In this document: positions 17,661 through 27,161 of the stretch, piece by piece
How the letters are laid out: each line of letters starts with the position of its first letter
Numbering within the stretch: position 1 is the stretch's first letter
Source: Pontibacter liquoris
GTDB taxonomy: Bacteria; Bacteroidota; Bacteroidia; Cytophagales; Hymenobacteraceae
DNA length: 64,000 nt
Direction: 5' to 3'
NCBI RefSeq assembly: GCF_022758235.1
Contig: NZ_JALEBG010000001.1
Location: forward strand, 2,976,001-3,040,000
Program-made: the position numbers and the translations under genes
The notes under the pieces: model-generated
Databases searched by the model: none
Seen by the model: only the letters and a program-made list of their open reading frames with translations
Told to the model about the DNA's origin: nothing

Positions 17661-17916
17661 TAAAACAACAACGCTTATACTTACCTGCAGTAATTAAATG
17701 CTCCCCTCCTTAGACTAGCGAGATCGCGAGTTCGAAGCTAGCGAGCGTTGCTCTGAGGGGCCAGGGGTGGTTGGACCCAGACCTGCAACGCTTATAATCC
17801 AGAAAGAACCAATATCCCAATACCTAAAAGGCCGGTGTAGAATAAAATTCACGTCCTACCTTGCCGGGCATACGTGGCAACTTCAACCATCGTTCCCGGT
17901 ATTATTTTCCTTTTGC

Positions 17917-17924
17917 TATATTTG
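17917..17924 (+). promoter_or_regulatory. Promoter -7 box for pgk
   Basis: TATATTTG matches TAnnTTTG exactly, 79 nt before the pgk ATG, so the transcript would have a long 5' leader. No good -33 box at 19-21 bp. Confidence 0.55.
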
Positions 17925-18003
17925 CTTATCCTTGTTAAACAGCAACAAAATCTCGGGAATCACGAAAAACCAGTATCTATACCTGAAACTATAACCAGAC
18001 CAG

Positions 18004-19194
18004 ATGAGAACCATAGACCAGTATAACTTTGCCGGCAAAAAAGCCTTGGTGCGCGTGGACTTCAATGTGCCGCTCGATGAGCACAACCGCATCACAGACG
18101 ACACCCGCATCCGGGCCGTAGTGCCTACCATCCGTAAAATTCTGGGCGATGGCGGTGCCGTGATCCTGATGTCGCACCTGGGCCGCCCCAAGAATGGGCC
18201 GGAAGAGAAATACTCGCTCAAGCACCTGGTAGACCGCCTGTCGGATGAGTTTGACACTGTTGTGCGCTTTGCACCCGATTGCACCGGCCCCGAAGCGGCC
18301 GCCATTGCCAAGGACCTCAAACCCCGCGACATCCTGTTACTGGAGAACCTGCGCTTCCATAAAGAAGAGGAAAAAGGCGATCCGGCCTTTGCCAAAGAAC
18401 TCGCCAGCCTAGGCGATGTGTACGTGAACGACGCCTTTGGCACCGCTCACCGCGCGCATGCTTCCACTGCTATCATTGCCGACTACTTCCCTCATGATAA
18501 AATGATGGGCTATGTGATGCAGGCCGAACTCGAGAATGCCCGACGCGTGCTCGACAACGTGGAGCGCCCTTACACCGCCATTATGGGCGGCGCAAAAATA
18601 TCGGACAAGATCCTCATCATCGAAAAGCTGATGGACAAGGTGGATTACCTGCTCATTGGCGGTGGCATGTCGTATACCTTTGTGAAAGCCGACGGGGGTA
18701 ATATCGGCTCCTCGCTGGTGGAAGAAGACAAAGTGGCCCTGGCAGCGCGCCTGATCGCGATGGCCCGTGAAAAGGGCGTGACCCTGATGATCCCGGTAGA
18801 CTCGGTGATTGCCGATGAGTTTAGCAACGATGCCAACGTGGATATAAAGTTAAGCCACCACATTCCGCCGCTTTGGATGGGACTGGACATTGGCCCCGAT
18901 GCCCGCGAAACATATGCCGACGTGATCCGCAACTCTAAAACCATCCTGTGGAACGGCCCGATGGGCGTGTTCGAAATGTCGAACTTCTCGGTGGGCACCG
19001 AGGCGATTGCCGATGCCGTGGTAGATGCCACCCTGCGGGGCGCCTACTCGCTGATAGGTGGCGGCGACTCTGCTGCGGCCGTAAACCAGCTGGGCTATGC
19101 CGACCGCGTGTCCTACGTTTCGACCGGTGGTGGCGCTTTGCTGGAGTATATGGAAGGTAAAACCCTGCCCGGCGTAGCTGCCCTGGAAGAGTAG
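18004..19194 (+). CDS. pgk: Phosphoglycerate kinase
   Basis: 396 residues, the normal length. N-domain substrate motifs are [11 protein letters not shown] (about 17-27), SHLGRPK (about 58-64) and [16 protein letters not shown]-domain nucleotide motifs are [19 protein letters not shown] and the glycine-rich GGGDSAAAV near 355. The enzyme transfers phosphate from 1,3-bisphosphoglycerate to ADP in glycolysis, in the cytoplasm. It stands alone in this window, with no gap or tpi beside it, and ends in a strong hairpin shared with the convergent L,D-transpeptidase gene. Confidence 0.98.
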   Translation: MRTIDQYNFAGKKALVRVDFNVPLDEHNRITDDTRIRAVVPTIRKILGDGGAVILMSHLGRPKNGPEEKYSLKHLVDRLSDEFDTVVRFAPDCTGPEAAAIAKDLKPRDILLLENLRFHKEEEKGDPAFAKELASLGDVYVNDAFGTAHRAHASTAIIADYFPHDKMMGYVMQAELENARRVLDNVERPYTAIMGGAKISDKILIIEKLMDKVDYLLIGGGMSYTFVKADGGNIGSSLVEEDKVALAARLIAMAREKGVTLMIPVDSVIADEFSNDANVDIKLSHHIPPLWMGLDIGPDARETYADVIRNSKTILWNGPMGVFEMSNFSVGTEAIADAVVDATLRGAYSLIGGGDSAAAVNQLGYADRVSYVSTGGGALLEYMEGKTLPGVAALEE

Positions 19195-19232
19195 CCTTAT
19201 ACAATAATCAGTAAAGTATACCTATAAAAAAC

Positions 19233-19258
19233 TCCCCGGCCGCTTCTGTGGCCGGGGA
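19233..19258. terminator. Terminator between pgk and the L,D-transpeptidase gene
   Basis: Stem TCCCCGGCC (19233-19241) pairs with GGCCGGGGA (19250-19258), flanked by AAAAAAC upstream and CTTTTTA downstream. It serves both convergent genes. Confidence 0.85.
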
Positions 19259-19308
19259 CTTTTTACTTATACTTGGTTTCTGAATCAGCCGCTGCTTTTT
19301 GTTTATAC

Positions 19309-20127
19309 TTACCCCGGAATATTGGGACTGGCTTCTTTCACCAGCTCGGTCAGCGCGGTTACATGGTCGAGGTAATGCGAAGTATAGGCATCGTTTGCGG
19401 CATGTACGTACAGCACGGTTCCTCCTTCCACGGTGTTGATGATCTCCTCATGATGCTCCATCGGAATGGCCGGGCATCCCAGGCTTCGGCCCAAACGACC
19501 TGCCTGCTGAATAAATTCGCCGGAAGCATATTCGGCGCCGTGCATCACAATACAACGGTCCAGCGCGTTGGTGTTAAAGCCTTTGTCCTTACCATCGAGG
19601 CGCAGCGACAGGCCATGCTTGCCAATATAGGTATCGTTGGTCACATAAAAGCCGATGCTGCTCATATAAGATTCGTTCTGGTTAGAGAAGTGCTCGGCAA
19701 AGTTCTCGCCCGAACCGCGCCCGTGAGCGACATACGTGTTAAACAGCACTTCCTTTTTCTCCAGGTCCAGCACCCAGAGCCTTTTCTGCACCGATGATTT
19801 TGCAAAATCCACGATCGTGATAATGGGTTTATCGGATGCAGTACCATCCCGGCGCATGTTATAATACCCGGCCAGGGCCTTATCAAACACATCGAAGCGG
19901 AGACCCTGCTCCTGTAACCCCATTTGCTGGTAAAGGCTATAGGCTACCTGATCGAACTGCAATACTTTATAGTTGGAGACACGCTCTTTAAGCTCTTTAT
20001 TACCAGGCCTGGCGGAAGTGGAGGTTAGCGGGGTAACCACTGGCGACAACACAAGCGGGGCGAACAGGGGCAATAACCTCCTGGTCATTTTCCTGCTTCT
20101 TCGGCGGCTTACGCTTGGCTTTCTCAT
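19309..20127 (-). CDS. L,D-transpeptidase-like murein enzyme (YkuD_2 family)
   Basis: About 272 residues from the ATG at 20127; an ATG eight codons earlier (20151) is possible. An Arg-rich N-terminus (RKPSVSRRRSRKMTRR) precedes a hydrophobic segment that can act as a signal or anchor. The catalytic part has VAHGRGSGE, the HG of CIVMHGAEYAS, and the S-x-G-C of GRSLGCPAIP near residue 210, with Cys as nucleophile. This matches the Bacteroidota family annotated murein L,D-transpeptidase catalytic domain (YkuD_2), which acts on peptidoglycan peptides in the periplasm. Expected partners are Ddl and M23 peptidases, both encoded nearby. Confidence 0.85.
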   Translation of the reverse strand: MRKPSVSRRRSRKMTRRLLPLFAPLVLSPVVTPLTSTSARPGNKELKERVSNYKVLQFDQVAYSLYQQMGLQEQGLRFDVFDKALAGYYNMRRDGTASDKPIITIVDFAKSSVQKRLWVLDLEKKEVLFNTYVAHGRGSGENFAEHFSNQNESYMSSIGFYVTNDTYIGKHGLSLRLDGKDKGFNTNALDRCIVMHGAEYASGEFIQQAGRLGRSLGCPAIPMEHHEEIINTVEGGTVLYVHAANDAYTSHYLDHVTALTELVKEASPNIPG

Positions 20128-20284
20128 ATTTGTAAATTTTGGTTGCAACAACTCTATTGTACGTCCAGTAGCCCTCCCGGTTTAAAACAAGCCTCTAATA
20201 CAATAATTTAAGGTTTGGCGGCATCATTTTTGCCTGATTGGCTGTTATACAAATAAGTCTATTTCCTGAAGCTAATTTGCCCCG

Positions 20285-21646
20285 ATGAACGCTACAAAGA
20301 AGTGCTCCTTTATACTTTATGCCCTATTGCTTTTTTTGCTGGCCAACTGCGGTGGCAAGAAAACCCTGCAAGGTGTTTTTCAGAAACAGACACCCTACCA
20401 GCGGTATGCCGCCAAACTGAAACAGGCCGACCTGGACAAGACCGCCCTGGGCGAGGCATGGCTGCAAGCCGGCCAAAAAGCCCTGACCGATTCTATCACC
20501 ATCACCCTGCCGTTTAAAGAAACCGGCTATTTCGCGGCCGATAATCCTAAAGCATTGAGTTACCGTATTGCGGCCCAGCGCGGAGAGCGTATTGTAATAA
20601 GCCTGGAGGTGAAAGCCCGCGAAACCATGCAGCTGTTCATCGATCTGTTTGAAGCACCCGGCAGCCCCACCGAAGAGCCGGACCTGGTCGCCTCAGCCGA
20701 CACGACCGGCATCTTTCTCTCCTACGAGGTAGAAGATGACCTGCCCCATATTGTGCGCGTGCAACCTGAGCTGCTCCGCAGCGGCCAGTATACTATAACC
20801 ATTCAGGCAGAACCCACGCTGGCCTTCCCGGTACCGGGCAAAACCAGCCGCAACATCGACAGCGTGTGGGGCGACCCGCGGGATGGCGGCGCCCGCAGGC
20901 ATGAGGGCGTGGATATTTTTGCCAAACGCGGCACCCCCGCCCTCGCGGCCGCTCCGGGCATTGTAACCCGCGTCAGCATTACCCCAATCGGAGGCAAGGT
21001 AGTATGGGTATCGGACCTGCACCGGGGCCAGAACCTATACTACGCCCACCTCGACAGCCAACTGGTGCAACCCGGCCAGCGCGTGCAGGTAGGCGACACG
21101 CTGGGCCTGATCGGCAATACCGGCAATGCCATTACCACCAAGCCGCACCTGCACTTTGGTATTTACCGTTCCGGCCACGGGGCTACTAACCCCTACCCTT
21201 ACCTGCGCGAGGAAACAGCCCCGGTGCCGCCAATTAAAGTGGCGGCCAATGTACTGGGCAATTGGGTACGGGTGTCGGCCCAAACGGCCCATGTGCGGCT
21301 GCAGCCCTCCACGGGTTCGGCCATTTATCATACCTTGCCCCGCAACACGCCTTTACTCGTAACAGGCGCCACCGCCGATTGGTATAAAGTGCTGCTGCCC
21401 AACAACTCAGAAGCCTATATTGCTGCCCGCTTGGTAGAAGCTGTTACCCGCCCGGTAACCTACGTACAATTGCCCGTGGAAACGGCCTTGTTGGAGGCCG
21501 CCCACCCGGGTGCCGCCGCCAAAGAAAGTATAGCCGCCGGCAACAAAGTGGCCGTGCTGGGCACCTACAGCCAGTATGAACTGGTGCGCAACGAGGCCGG
21601 CGAAGTAGGCTGGATCGATGCGCCAAAGGCTGCCGAAGCCCGCTAA
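20285..21646 (+). CDS. M23 (LytM) peptidase lipoprotein with C-terminal SH3-like domains
   Basis: 453 residues. The lipobox LLANCGG near residue 21-23 marks an outer-membrane or periplasmic lipoprotein. After an N-terminal beta domain (about 60-180) comes a LytM domain with RRHEGVDIFAKRGTP (His and Asp zinc ligands, about 205-220), YYAHLD, GNTGNA and the HLH motif in KPHLHFGIY. Two bacterial SH3-like modules follow (about 325-385 and 392-450). Full zinc motifs imply an active endopeptidase cutting peptidoglycan cross-links. TAATTTG ends 5 nt before the ATG, a weak hint of a leaderless transcript. Confidence 0.92.
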   Translation: MNATKKCSFILYALLLFLLANCGGKKTLQGVFQKQTPYQRYAAKLKQADLDKTALGEAWLQAGQKALTDSITITLPFKETGYFAADNPKALSYRIAAQRGERIVISLEVKARETMQLFIDLFEAPGSPTEEPDLVASADTTGIFLSYEVEDDLPHIVRVQPELLRSGQYTITIQAEPTLAFPVPGKTSRNIDSVWGDPRDGGARRHEGVDIFAKRGTPALAAAPGIVTRVSITPIGGKVVWVSDLHRGQNLYYAHLDSQLVQPGQRVQVGDTLGLIGNTGNAITTKPHLHFGIYRSGHGATNPYPYLREETAPVPPIKVAANVLGNWVRVSAQTAHVRLQPSTGSAIYHTLPRNTPLLVTGATADWYKVLLPNNSEAYIAARLVEAVTRPVTYVQLPVETALLEAAHPGAAAKESIAAGNKVAVLGTYSQYELVRNEAGEVGWIDAPKAAEAR

Positions 21647-21789
21647 CCAAGCTGCTTCAAAGTATAAAATCTACTTTTTGTAACGACACTTGCGCCCGAA
21701 TGCCGTAAAAGCTCTATTTTATTCAGTATGCGTTTTTCGCTATTCTGATTATCTTTACACCTATTCGCAACCATTAACTACCACCACAT

Positions 21790-22695
21790 TTGAAGCTAGC
21801 TGCCATTGACATTGGTTCTAACGCGGTGCGATGCCAGATCTCGAGCGTACTGCACCAGAACGGGAAAGTGATCTTTAAACGCGTCGAATATATCCGCTAT
21901 GCCATCCGATTGGGTGAGGATGTATTCAGCAACGGCCTGATCTCGGATCGGAAAGCAGATAAATTTGTCAAGCTCCTGCATGCGTTTCAGTTGCTGCTGG
22001 AAGTGCACGAAGTGGACCATTGCATGATCTGCGCCACCTCGGCCATGCGCTCTTCCCGCAACGCACCGGAAATTCTGCAGCGGGTGCGCGAGGTGCTGGG
22101 CATGGAAATACAGGTGATCGATGGCGTAATGGAGGCAGATCTGATCAACCGCGTGATTGCCAGCTTTCTGGATGAGCGCAATTACCTGCACATTGATGTG
22201 GGCGGCGGCAGCACGGAATTCAACATTTATGTGAACCGCGAAAAAAAGGCCTCGCAATCCTTTGAGCAGGGCTCCATCCGGCACATGCAGGGCCGCGACT
22301 CCGAGGTACTCTGGAACCGGATGCGCCTGTGGATAGAGGAGAATGCAAAGAAATACCACCTGTCGCGGGCCATTGGTACGGGCGGCAACATCAATAAGAT
22401 CTTTGAGCTGGCCCACAAAACAACCGGCAAACCTATTTTCCGGAAGCAGATAGAGGAAGTAGCCGGCCGCATTGCGGCCATGAGCATGGAAGAACGGATA
22501 AACGAACTGCTGCTAAACCCCGACCGGGCCGATGTGATTCTGCCTGCCGCCGAGATCTACCTTTCGGCCATGAAGTGGGCAAAGCTGGAAAGTATGCTGG
22601 TGCCAAACGTAGGCCTGAAAGACGGCATGCTGCACGCGCTTTACGAGCAGCATTATGCGCCTTCGGAGCGGTTCATCATCAGCAGCATCACCTAA
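21790..22695 (+). CDS. ppx: Ppx/GppA-family exopolyphosphatase
   Basis: 301 residues starting at TTG 21790 (KLAAIDIGSNAVRCQI). The phosphate-1 loop is AIDIGSNAVR, the second is HIDVGGGSTEF (about 137-147), and adenosine-type GTGGNINK follows. These are the ASKHA-fold motifs of exopolyphosphatase/pppGpp phosphohydrolase. It is the short form without the C-terminal HD domain of E. coli Ppx. The enzyme removes terminal phosphates from polyphosphate or converts pppGpp to ppGpp; which dominates cannot be read here. ppk1 lies 3 kb away, facing the other way. Confidence 0.9.
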   Translation: MKLAAIDIGSNAVRCQISSVLHQNGKVIFKRVEYIRYAIRLGEDVFSNGLISDRKADKFVKLLHAFQLLLEVHEVDHCMICATSAMRSSRNAPEILQRVREVLGMEIQVIDGVMEADLINRVIASFLDERNYLHIDVGGGSTEFNIYVNREKKASQSFEQGSIRHMQGRDSEVLWNRMRLWIEENAKKYHLSRAIGTGGNINKIFELAHKTTGKPIFRKQIEEVAGRIAAMSMEERINELLLNPDRADVILPAAEIYLSAMKWAKLESMLVPNVGLKDGMLHALYEQHYAPSERFIISSIT

Positions 22696-22803
22696 CCTGT
22701 TTTCAGAAGGGAATGAGCTGCTGCGCTGTTTTCGGTTGCCGCTTCGGTAACTGAAATATCCTGTACGTATTCCATTTTCATACTTATACTTCCTGATTTA
22801 GAC

Positions 22804-23595
22804 ATGAACACAAAAAAACGCATCTTATTTTCCCTCTGCCTGCTGGCCTTGTGGGTGGGCCTGGTATCGCCCGTATTCAGTTTCGCGCCTCAGCCCGGCA
22901 TTTTCGAGTTAAAAGTATACCACCTGGCAAGCCATGACCAGGAAAGCAGGCTGGACAAATACCTGCAGCAGGCTTACCTGCCGGCCCTGCACCGTGCCGG
23001 CATCAGCAAAGTAGGCGTGTTTAAACCCACCGAACAAAAGGACTCGACCGAGCGCCTGGTATATGTGTTTATTCCACTCGCCTCTTCGCAGCAGTTCTTT
23101 AAATTAGACCAGCAGCTGGCCAATGACAAGCAATACGCCACCGCCGGAAAGGATTACATCGACGCACCCTATGACAAGCCACTTTACAAGCGCTTCGAGA
23201 CGATCCTGATCGAGCCATTTTCCGGCATGACGGGCTTCAGCGTTCCTAACCTAAAGGCAGCGCACGGCGAAAGGATCTATGAGCTGCGCAGCTACGAAGG
23301 AGCTACCGAAAAACTGCACCTCAACAAGGTGTCGGAGTTTAACAAAGGCGAGATCGACATTTTCAAACGCCTGAACTTTAATGCCGTGTTTTATGGTCGT
23401 GTGGTGGCCGGCAGCCTGATGCCCAACCTCATGTATATGACCACATTCGAGAACAAAGCCGAGCGGGAAGCACACTGGAAAGCCTTTAACGACGATCCGG
23501 CCTGGAAAAAGCTTAATGCGCTGCCTGAGTATGCGCATAACACTTCGCATGCCGATATCATCCTGCTGCACCCAACCGACTATTCCGATATTTAA
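22804..23595 (+). CDS. Secreted NIPSNAP-family protein
   Basis: 263 residues with a signal peptide (KKRILFSLCLLALWVGLVSPVFSFA). Two ferredoxin-like alpha-beta barrel repeats follow. The first starts FELKVYHLASHDQESRLDKYL (about 34) and the second ERIYELRSYEGATEKLHLNKV (about 157); both have the NIPSNAP pattern of an [FY]-E-L-[KR]-x-Y strand. The function of the bacterial family is unknown. In Bacteroidota these secreted double-domain forms often lie near sugar isomerases, as here. A terminator shared with the convergent next gene follows. Confidence 0.85.
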   Translation: MNTKKRILFSLCLLALWVGLVSPVFSFAPQPGIFELKVYHLASHDQESRLDKYLQQAYLPALHRAGISKVGVFKPTEQKDSTERLVYVFIPLASSQQFFKLDQQLANDKQYATAGKDYIDAPYDKPLYKRFETILIEPFSGMTGFSVPNLKAAHGERIYELRSYEGATEKLHLNKVSEFNKGEIDIFKRLNFNAVFYGRVVAGSLMPNLMYMTTFENKAEREAHWKAFNDDPAWKKLNALPEYAHNTSHADIILLHPTDYSDI

Positions 23596-23615
23596 TTAAT
23601 CCGCACACAAGAATA

Positions 23616-23650
23616 AAAAGCCCTGGCCTACCTGATAGACCGGGGCTTTT
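23616..23650. terminator. Terminator after the NIPSNAP gene
   Basis: Stem AAAAGCCCTGG (23616-23626) pairs with CCGGGGCTTTT (23640-23650) with one G-T pair, then TT. It is usable from both sides. Confidence 0.8.
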
Positions 23651-23701
23651 TTATGTTGTTACAGCTCCTCTATAAGAGCTTCCGATAGGACCTGCAGGCA
23701 A

Positions 23702-24550
23702 CTACAGGCTCAGTTTCTGGAGGTAGTTATAGTTGTGCTTGACACTGGCCATCGGTTCGCCGGCGTACTCTTCCTGCTCCACAAAGAAGTATTTCATTTT
23801 CGATTTCCCGGCATTCTGCATCAGCTGTTTGATGTTAATGGCGCCTTTGCCGAATTCTGTGCTCTGCAGTTTGGTTTTATCCATGTCTTTGAGGTGCCAC
23901 AGCGGGAAGCGGCCGGGATACTTGTTGAAGTAATCGATCGGATCGTAGCCCGAGAGCACCACCCAACCCAAGTCCATTTCCATCTTTACCATTTCCGGGT
24001 CGGTTTGGGCAAGCAGCACATCGTACAACACCTGGCCGTTCTCCTTTTCAAACTCATACTCGTGGTTGTGGTAGCCAAACAGGATGCCTGCTTTTTTACA
24101 GTCCTCGGCAGACTTAGAGAAGATATCGGCGCACCGGGTATAGTTGGACACCGTCTGTCCCTCGGCCGGCAGCGAAGAGCAGATCAAATACTCCTGGCCG
24201 GTTTCCGCGGCAGCCGCTACTGTGCGCTCCCAATCCTTGTCCACGGCCACGTGGCCGCTGCGCAGCGTCATGCCCAAATCCTGCGTGATCTTCCTGATCT
24301 CTTTTGGCTGCAATCCATAGTATAAGCCTTTTGCGCTCCTGGCCGATTCGAGTTGCTTGTAGCCAATAGCCGCCAGCTGTTTTAAGGTGCCCACCGCATC
24401 GGCCAGCATCTCGTTGCGGACCGTGTAGAGCTGAATGCCTACATCCTTTATTTTGGCTGGGCCTTTTGCTGCCTGCGTGGCAAGCGGCGAAAGAAGTGCG
24501 CCAAGCGCCAGGCAGCCGGAGCTCCTCAGAAAATCACGTCTTGATGTCAT
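23702..24550 (-). CDS. Exported sugar phosphate isomerase/epimerase-like TIM barrel
   Basis: 282 residues. The N-terminus TSRRDFLRSSGCLALGALLSPLATQA has a twin-arginine motif (RRDFLR) and a hydrophobic stretch, so Tat export is likely. The rest is an AP-endonuclease-2-type TIM barrel: VGIQLYTVRNEM, LESARSAKG, FGYHNHEYEF (metal-site histidines), MEMDLGWVVLSG, WHLKDMD and FFVEQEEYAG (metal-site Glu). Metal ligands look complete. Family members isomerise sugars or their derivatives; the substrate is unknown. Confidence 0.87.
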   Translation of the reverse strand: MTSRRDFLRSSGCLALGALLSPLATQAAKGPAKIKDVGIQLYTVRNEMLADAVGTLKQLAAIGYKQLESARSAKGLYYGLQPKEIRKITQDLGMTLRSGHVAVDKDWERTVAAAAETGQEYLICSSLPAEGQTVSNYTRCADIFSKSAEDCKKAGILFGYHNHEYEFEKENGQVLYDVLLAQTDPEMVKMEMDLGWVVLSGYDPIDYFNKYPGRFPLWHLKDMDKTKLQSTEFGKGAINIKQLMQNAGKSKMKYFFVEQEEYAGEPMASVKHNYNYLQKLSL

Positions 24551-24979
24551 AAAATGTCGTTCGTTTAAAACCTGTTATCGATTTTCAGTTAGTATGCGGA
24601 CAGCATTACATTGAAATATAAATAAGAACTTTCATTCTGAAATAACCCTGGTAGAAGGGAGGTTAAGCCCATGCAAATTACCCATAAGTTCCTTTCAGGA
24701 TGACAACATACTTTAAACTAATTCTGTCCTCATACTTTAACTGATTACGCTCCTATACTTAGGATGCTGGCTAAGTATGAGGCACTCTTTTGCAAGCACC
24801 GGCAGCCGCGTAGTGAACCGCGCCAGGCACGCACACAACACAAGCCAATCCAATATAGGAAATAGCCTTTTGATTCACAATAGTTTATACTTGGTCTGAG
24901 ACCGGCTGCAACACAAGCAAGTATAACGTCAGGCTGTAATTTCTTTCCGGATACAAAGACGCTTAGCCAAAACAAAAAA
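24551..24979. other. Intergenic region with a dispersed repeat
   Basis: No supported gene. It contains a complete repeat unit at 24632-24705 and several copies of ATACTTTAA / TATACTTAGG / TTATACTTGG around 24710-24895. Confidence 0.5.
24632..24705. repeat. Dispersed repeat, GTCATCCT/AGGATCTT type, copy 2 (full unit)
   Basis: It begins TCATTCTGAAA and ends TTTCAGGATGACA, an imperfect inverted pair. In between lies TGGTAGAAGGGAGGTTAAGC, which differs by one base from 17641-17660. About 74 bp, far from any gene start. Confidence 0.7.
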
Positions 24980-25011
24980 GCGGCAGTCTATACTTAAGTA
25001 TAGACTGCCGC
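24980..25011 (-). terminator. Perfect 32-bp palindromic terminator of ppk1
   Basis: GCGGCAGTCTATACTT (24980-24995) is followed immediately by its exact reverse complement (24996-25011). On the minus strand it is followed by TTTTTTGTTTTGG. It lies 27 nt past the ppk1 stop. The central TATACTTAAGTATA is built from the abundant octamer word. Confidence 0.85.
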
Positions 25012-25037
25012 CTTAACTTTTAACTCTTAACTAAACC

Positions 25038-27161
25038 TTACACCAGCTCCATGTTGGGCACTTCGCTGTAGGCTTTGTTATAAAATATTTTGTGGATATC
25101 GATCACTTCTTCGTTTGCACCGGCCCGCTTTTTCAGGTACGTGCCGTCTTCGCGCATAATGTAGGAGTTCTGGTTATCGAGCAGGTTATAGTATAAAATG
25201 TTGATGGCTTCGCGTTTCAACTCTTCATTCACGATCAGGAACAGCGCCTCAATGCGCCGGTCGAAGCTGCGCACCATGCAGTCGGCGCTGCCGCCGTACA
25301 CCAGCGGATCGCCGCAGTTATGGAAGTAATACAGGCGGGCGTGCTCCAGGTATTCGCCCACAATCGATTTCACGGTGATGTTCTCGCTGAGCTCCTCCCG
25401 GCCCGGGCGCAGGCAGCAAATGCCGCGCACGATGAGCCGGATGGGCACGCCTGCTTTCGAGGCCTTGTACAGCTCGTCAATCACTTCCTTGTCCTCGAGC
25501 GAGTTGATCTTGATAACGATGCCGCTCTTCAGGCCTTTTTTGGCGTTGCGCCCTTCGTGCCGGATCAACTCGATCAGATCGTGGCGCATGGCTTTGGGCG
25601 AGGTCATCAGGTATTTATACTCGTTGGGGCGCGAGTGGCCCGTAATAACGTTAAAGAATTCCGATACATCGTGCGCGTATACTTCGTTGGTGGTCAGCAG
25701 GCTCACGTCGGTGTAAGAGCGGGCGGTCTGCTCGTTGTAGTTGCCGCTGCCAATGTGCACGTAACGCGTCACCTTCTCACCTTCCTTGCGGATGATCATG
25801 AGCATTTTGGTATGCGTTTTATACTTGCTCAGGCCATAGATCACAAAGCAGCCGGCTTTCTCCAGGCGCTCCCCTTCCTTGATATTGCGCTCCTCATCAA
25901 AACGGGCTTTTACCTCAAAAAGTACCGAGACGTGCTTGCCGTTCTCAGCCGCTTTCAGCAGCGCGGCTGTTACCCGGCTCTGGTCGGCCAGGCGGTAAAT
26001 GGTTTGCTTGATACCCAGCACCGACGGATCTTCGGCAGCACGCTCGAGCAAGTTCACCACCGGCTCCATACTATTATAAGGGTGATGTAGCAGCACGTCG
26101 TGCTCTTTCAGGTACTCAAACATATCCACGGTGCCATAGCTGGGCATGCTCAGCGGCGGCACAGAAGCCGGCTGTTTAAAGCACCTGTCCTTAAACTGCC
26201 GGTGGTTGATGATCTGCCATAGGCCCCGCAGGTCCAGCTGGCTGTTGATGGTAAACACGTTGGCATTGTCGATCACCCAACGGTCTTTAAGCACCTTCAT
26301 CATAAACTGCGACGGGTTGCGCTCTACCTCCAGGCGCACCACACGGCCCTTTTTGCGCGTTTTCAGCTTGGCCTTAATCTCCTGCACAAAGTCGGCCTCC
26401 AGGTCGTCGGATTCCTCCAGCGTAAAGTCGCCGTTGCGCGTAATGCGGAACAAATTCACCGAGACGATCTCCACGTTGCGGAACAGCTTTTTGATCTTCC
26501 AGCGGACGATCTCCTCGATGGGCACGAACACGAGTTTATCCTTGCGGTTGATCTCATAAAAACGGGCCAGGTTCTGGGGAATCTGCACAAACGTGACGCG
26601 GTCCTGCGCTTTCTGCTCTTCGGTGGTGCGGGTTACCACGCCAAAGGTGAGCAGCTGGTTCATGAGCAGCGGAAAGCCGTGGTAATTATCGAATACCATG
26701 GGCGTGAGCAGCGGGTAAATGGTATTCTTAAAGTATGAATCCACCTTTTTCTGCTCTATTTCGGTCAGCTCGCCTACCTTCAGGATATCAAACCCGCTCT
26801 TCTCAAACAATGGCTTGAGTTCGTTGGTATAGGTCAGGTACTGGTCGTTTACAAAGCGGTGCGCATAGTCGAGCAGCTTCTTGCGAAAGGGCAGCTCCCG
26901 TAAGCCTGAGTAGTCGAGGCGCTCTTTGCCGTAGTCGATATAATTGTACAAACTGCCCACCCGGATCATAAAGAACTCATCCAGGTTAGACGATGTGATG
27001 GCCATAAATTTAAGCCGGTCGAACAGATTTTTACTTGTATCGCGGGCCTGGTCGAGCACCCGGTAATTGAAGCGCAACCAGCTCAGATCACGGCTGATGT
27101 ACTTACTTTTCTTTATCTGTTCGGAAATCTTGTTGATAAGCATGTTTTCTTGGGTTAACAT
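25038..27161 (-). CDS. ppk1: Polyphosphate kinase 1
   Basis: 707 residues. The N-domain has SRDLSWLRFNYRVL, then ITSSNLDEFFMIRVGSL. The catalytic half has LHHPYNSMEPVVNLL, the phospho-acceptor His in KTHTKMLMI (about residue 448), RYVHIGSGNYNEQTA, and the second conserved His in YYFHNCGDPLVYGGSAD (about 615). All catalytic motifs of PPK1 are present. The enzyme reversibly polymerises ATP gamma-phosphate into polyphosphate at the membrane. Two alternative ATGs lie near the N-terminus (MLTQEN-MLINK). It ends in a perfect palindromic terminator. Confidence 0.96.
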   Translation of the reverse strand: MLTQENMLINKISEQIKKSKYISRDLSWLRFNYRVLDQARDTSKNLFDRLKFMAITSSNLDEFFMIRVGSLYNYIDYGKERLDYSGLRELPFRKKLLDYAHRFVNDQYLTYTNELKPLFEKSGFDILKVGELTEIEQKKVDSYFKNTIYPLLTPMVFDNYHGFPLLMNQLLTFGVVTRTTEEQKAQDRVTFVQIPQNLARFYEINRKDKLVFVPIEEIVRWKIKKLFRNVEIVSVNLFRITRNGDFTLEESDDLEADFVQEIKAKLKTRKKGRVVRLEVERNPSQFMMKVLKDRWVIDNANVFTINSQLDLRGLWQIINHRQFKDRCFKQPASVPPLSMPSYGTVDMFEYLKEHDVLLHHPYNSMEPVVNLLERAAEDPSVLGIKQTIYRLADQSRVTAALLKAAENGKHVSVLFEVKARFDEERNIKEGERLEKAGCFVIYGLSKYKTHTKMLMIIRKEGEKVTRYVHIGSGNYNEQTARSYTDVSLLTTNEVYAHDVSEFFNVITGHSRPNEYKYLMTSPKAMRHDLIELIRHEGRNAKKGLKSGIVIKINSLEDKEVIDELYKASKAGVPIRLIVRGICCLRPGREELSENITVKSIVGEYLEHARLYYFHNCGDPLVYGGSADCMVRSFDRRIEALFLIVNEELKREAINILYYNLLDNQNSYIMREDGTYLKKRAGANEEVIDIHKIFYNKAYSEVPNMELV

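Larger units (their letters stand above)
17004..17916. other. Repeat-rich gene-free region upstream of pgk
   Basis: About 0.9 kb without a supported gene. It holds at least nine copies of TTATACTT/AAGTATAA between 17241 and 17682, an inverted relative of the repeat at 56811-57000, a perfect 20-bp palindrome, and a copy of the GTCATCCT/AAGGATC repeat. It then has an imperfect inverted G/C-rich block (CCCCTCCTTAGA ... TCTGAGGGG, about 17702-17760). Confidence 0.75.
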
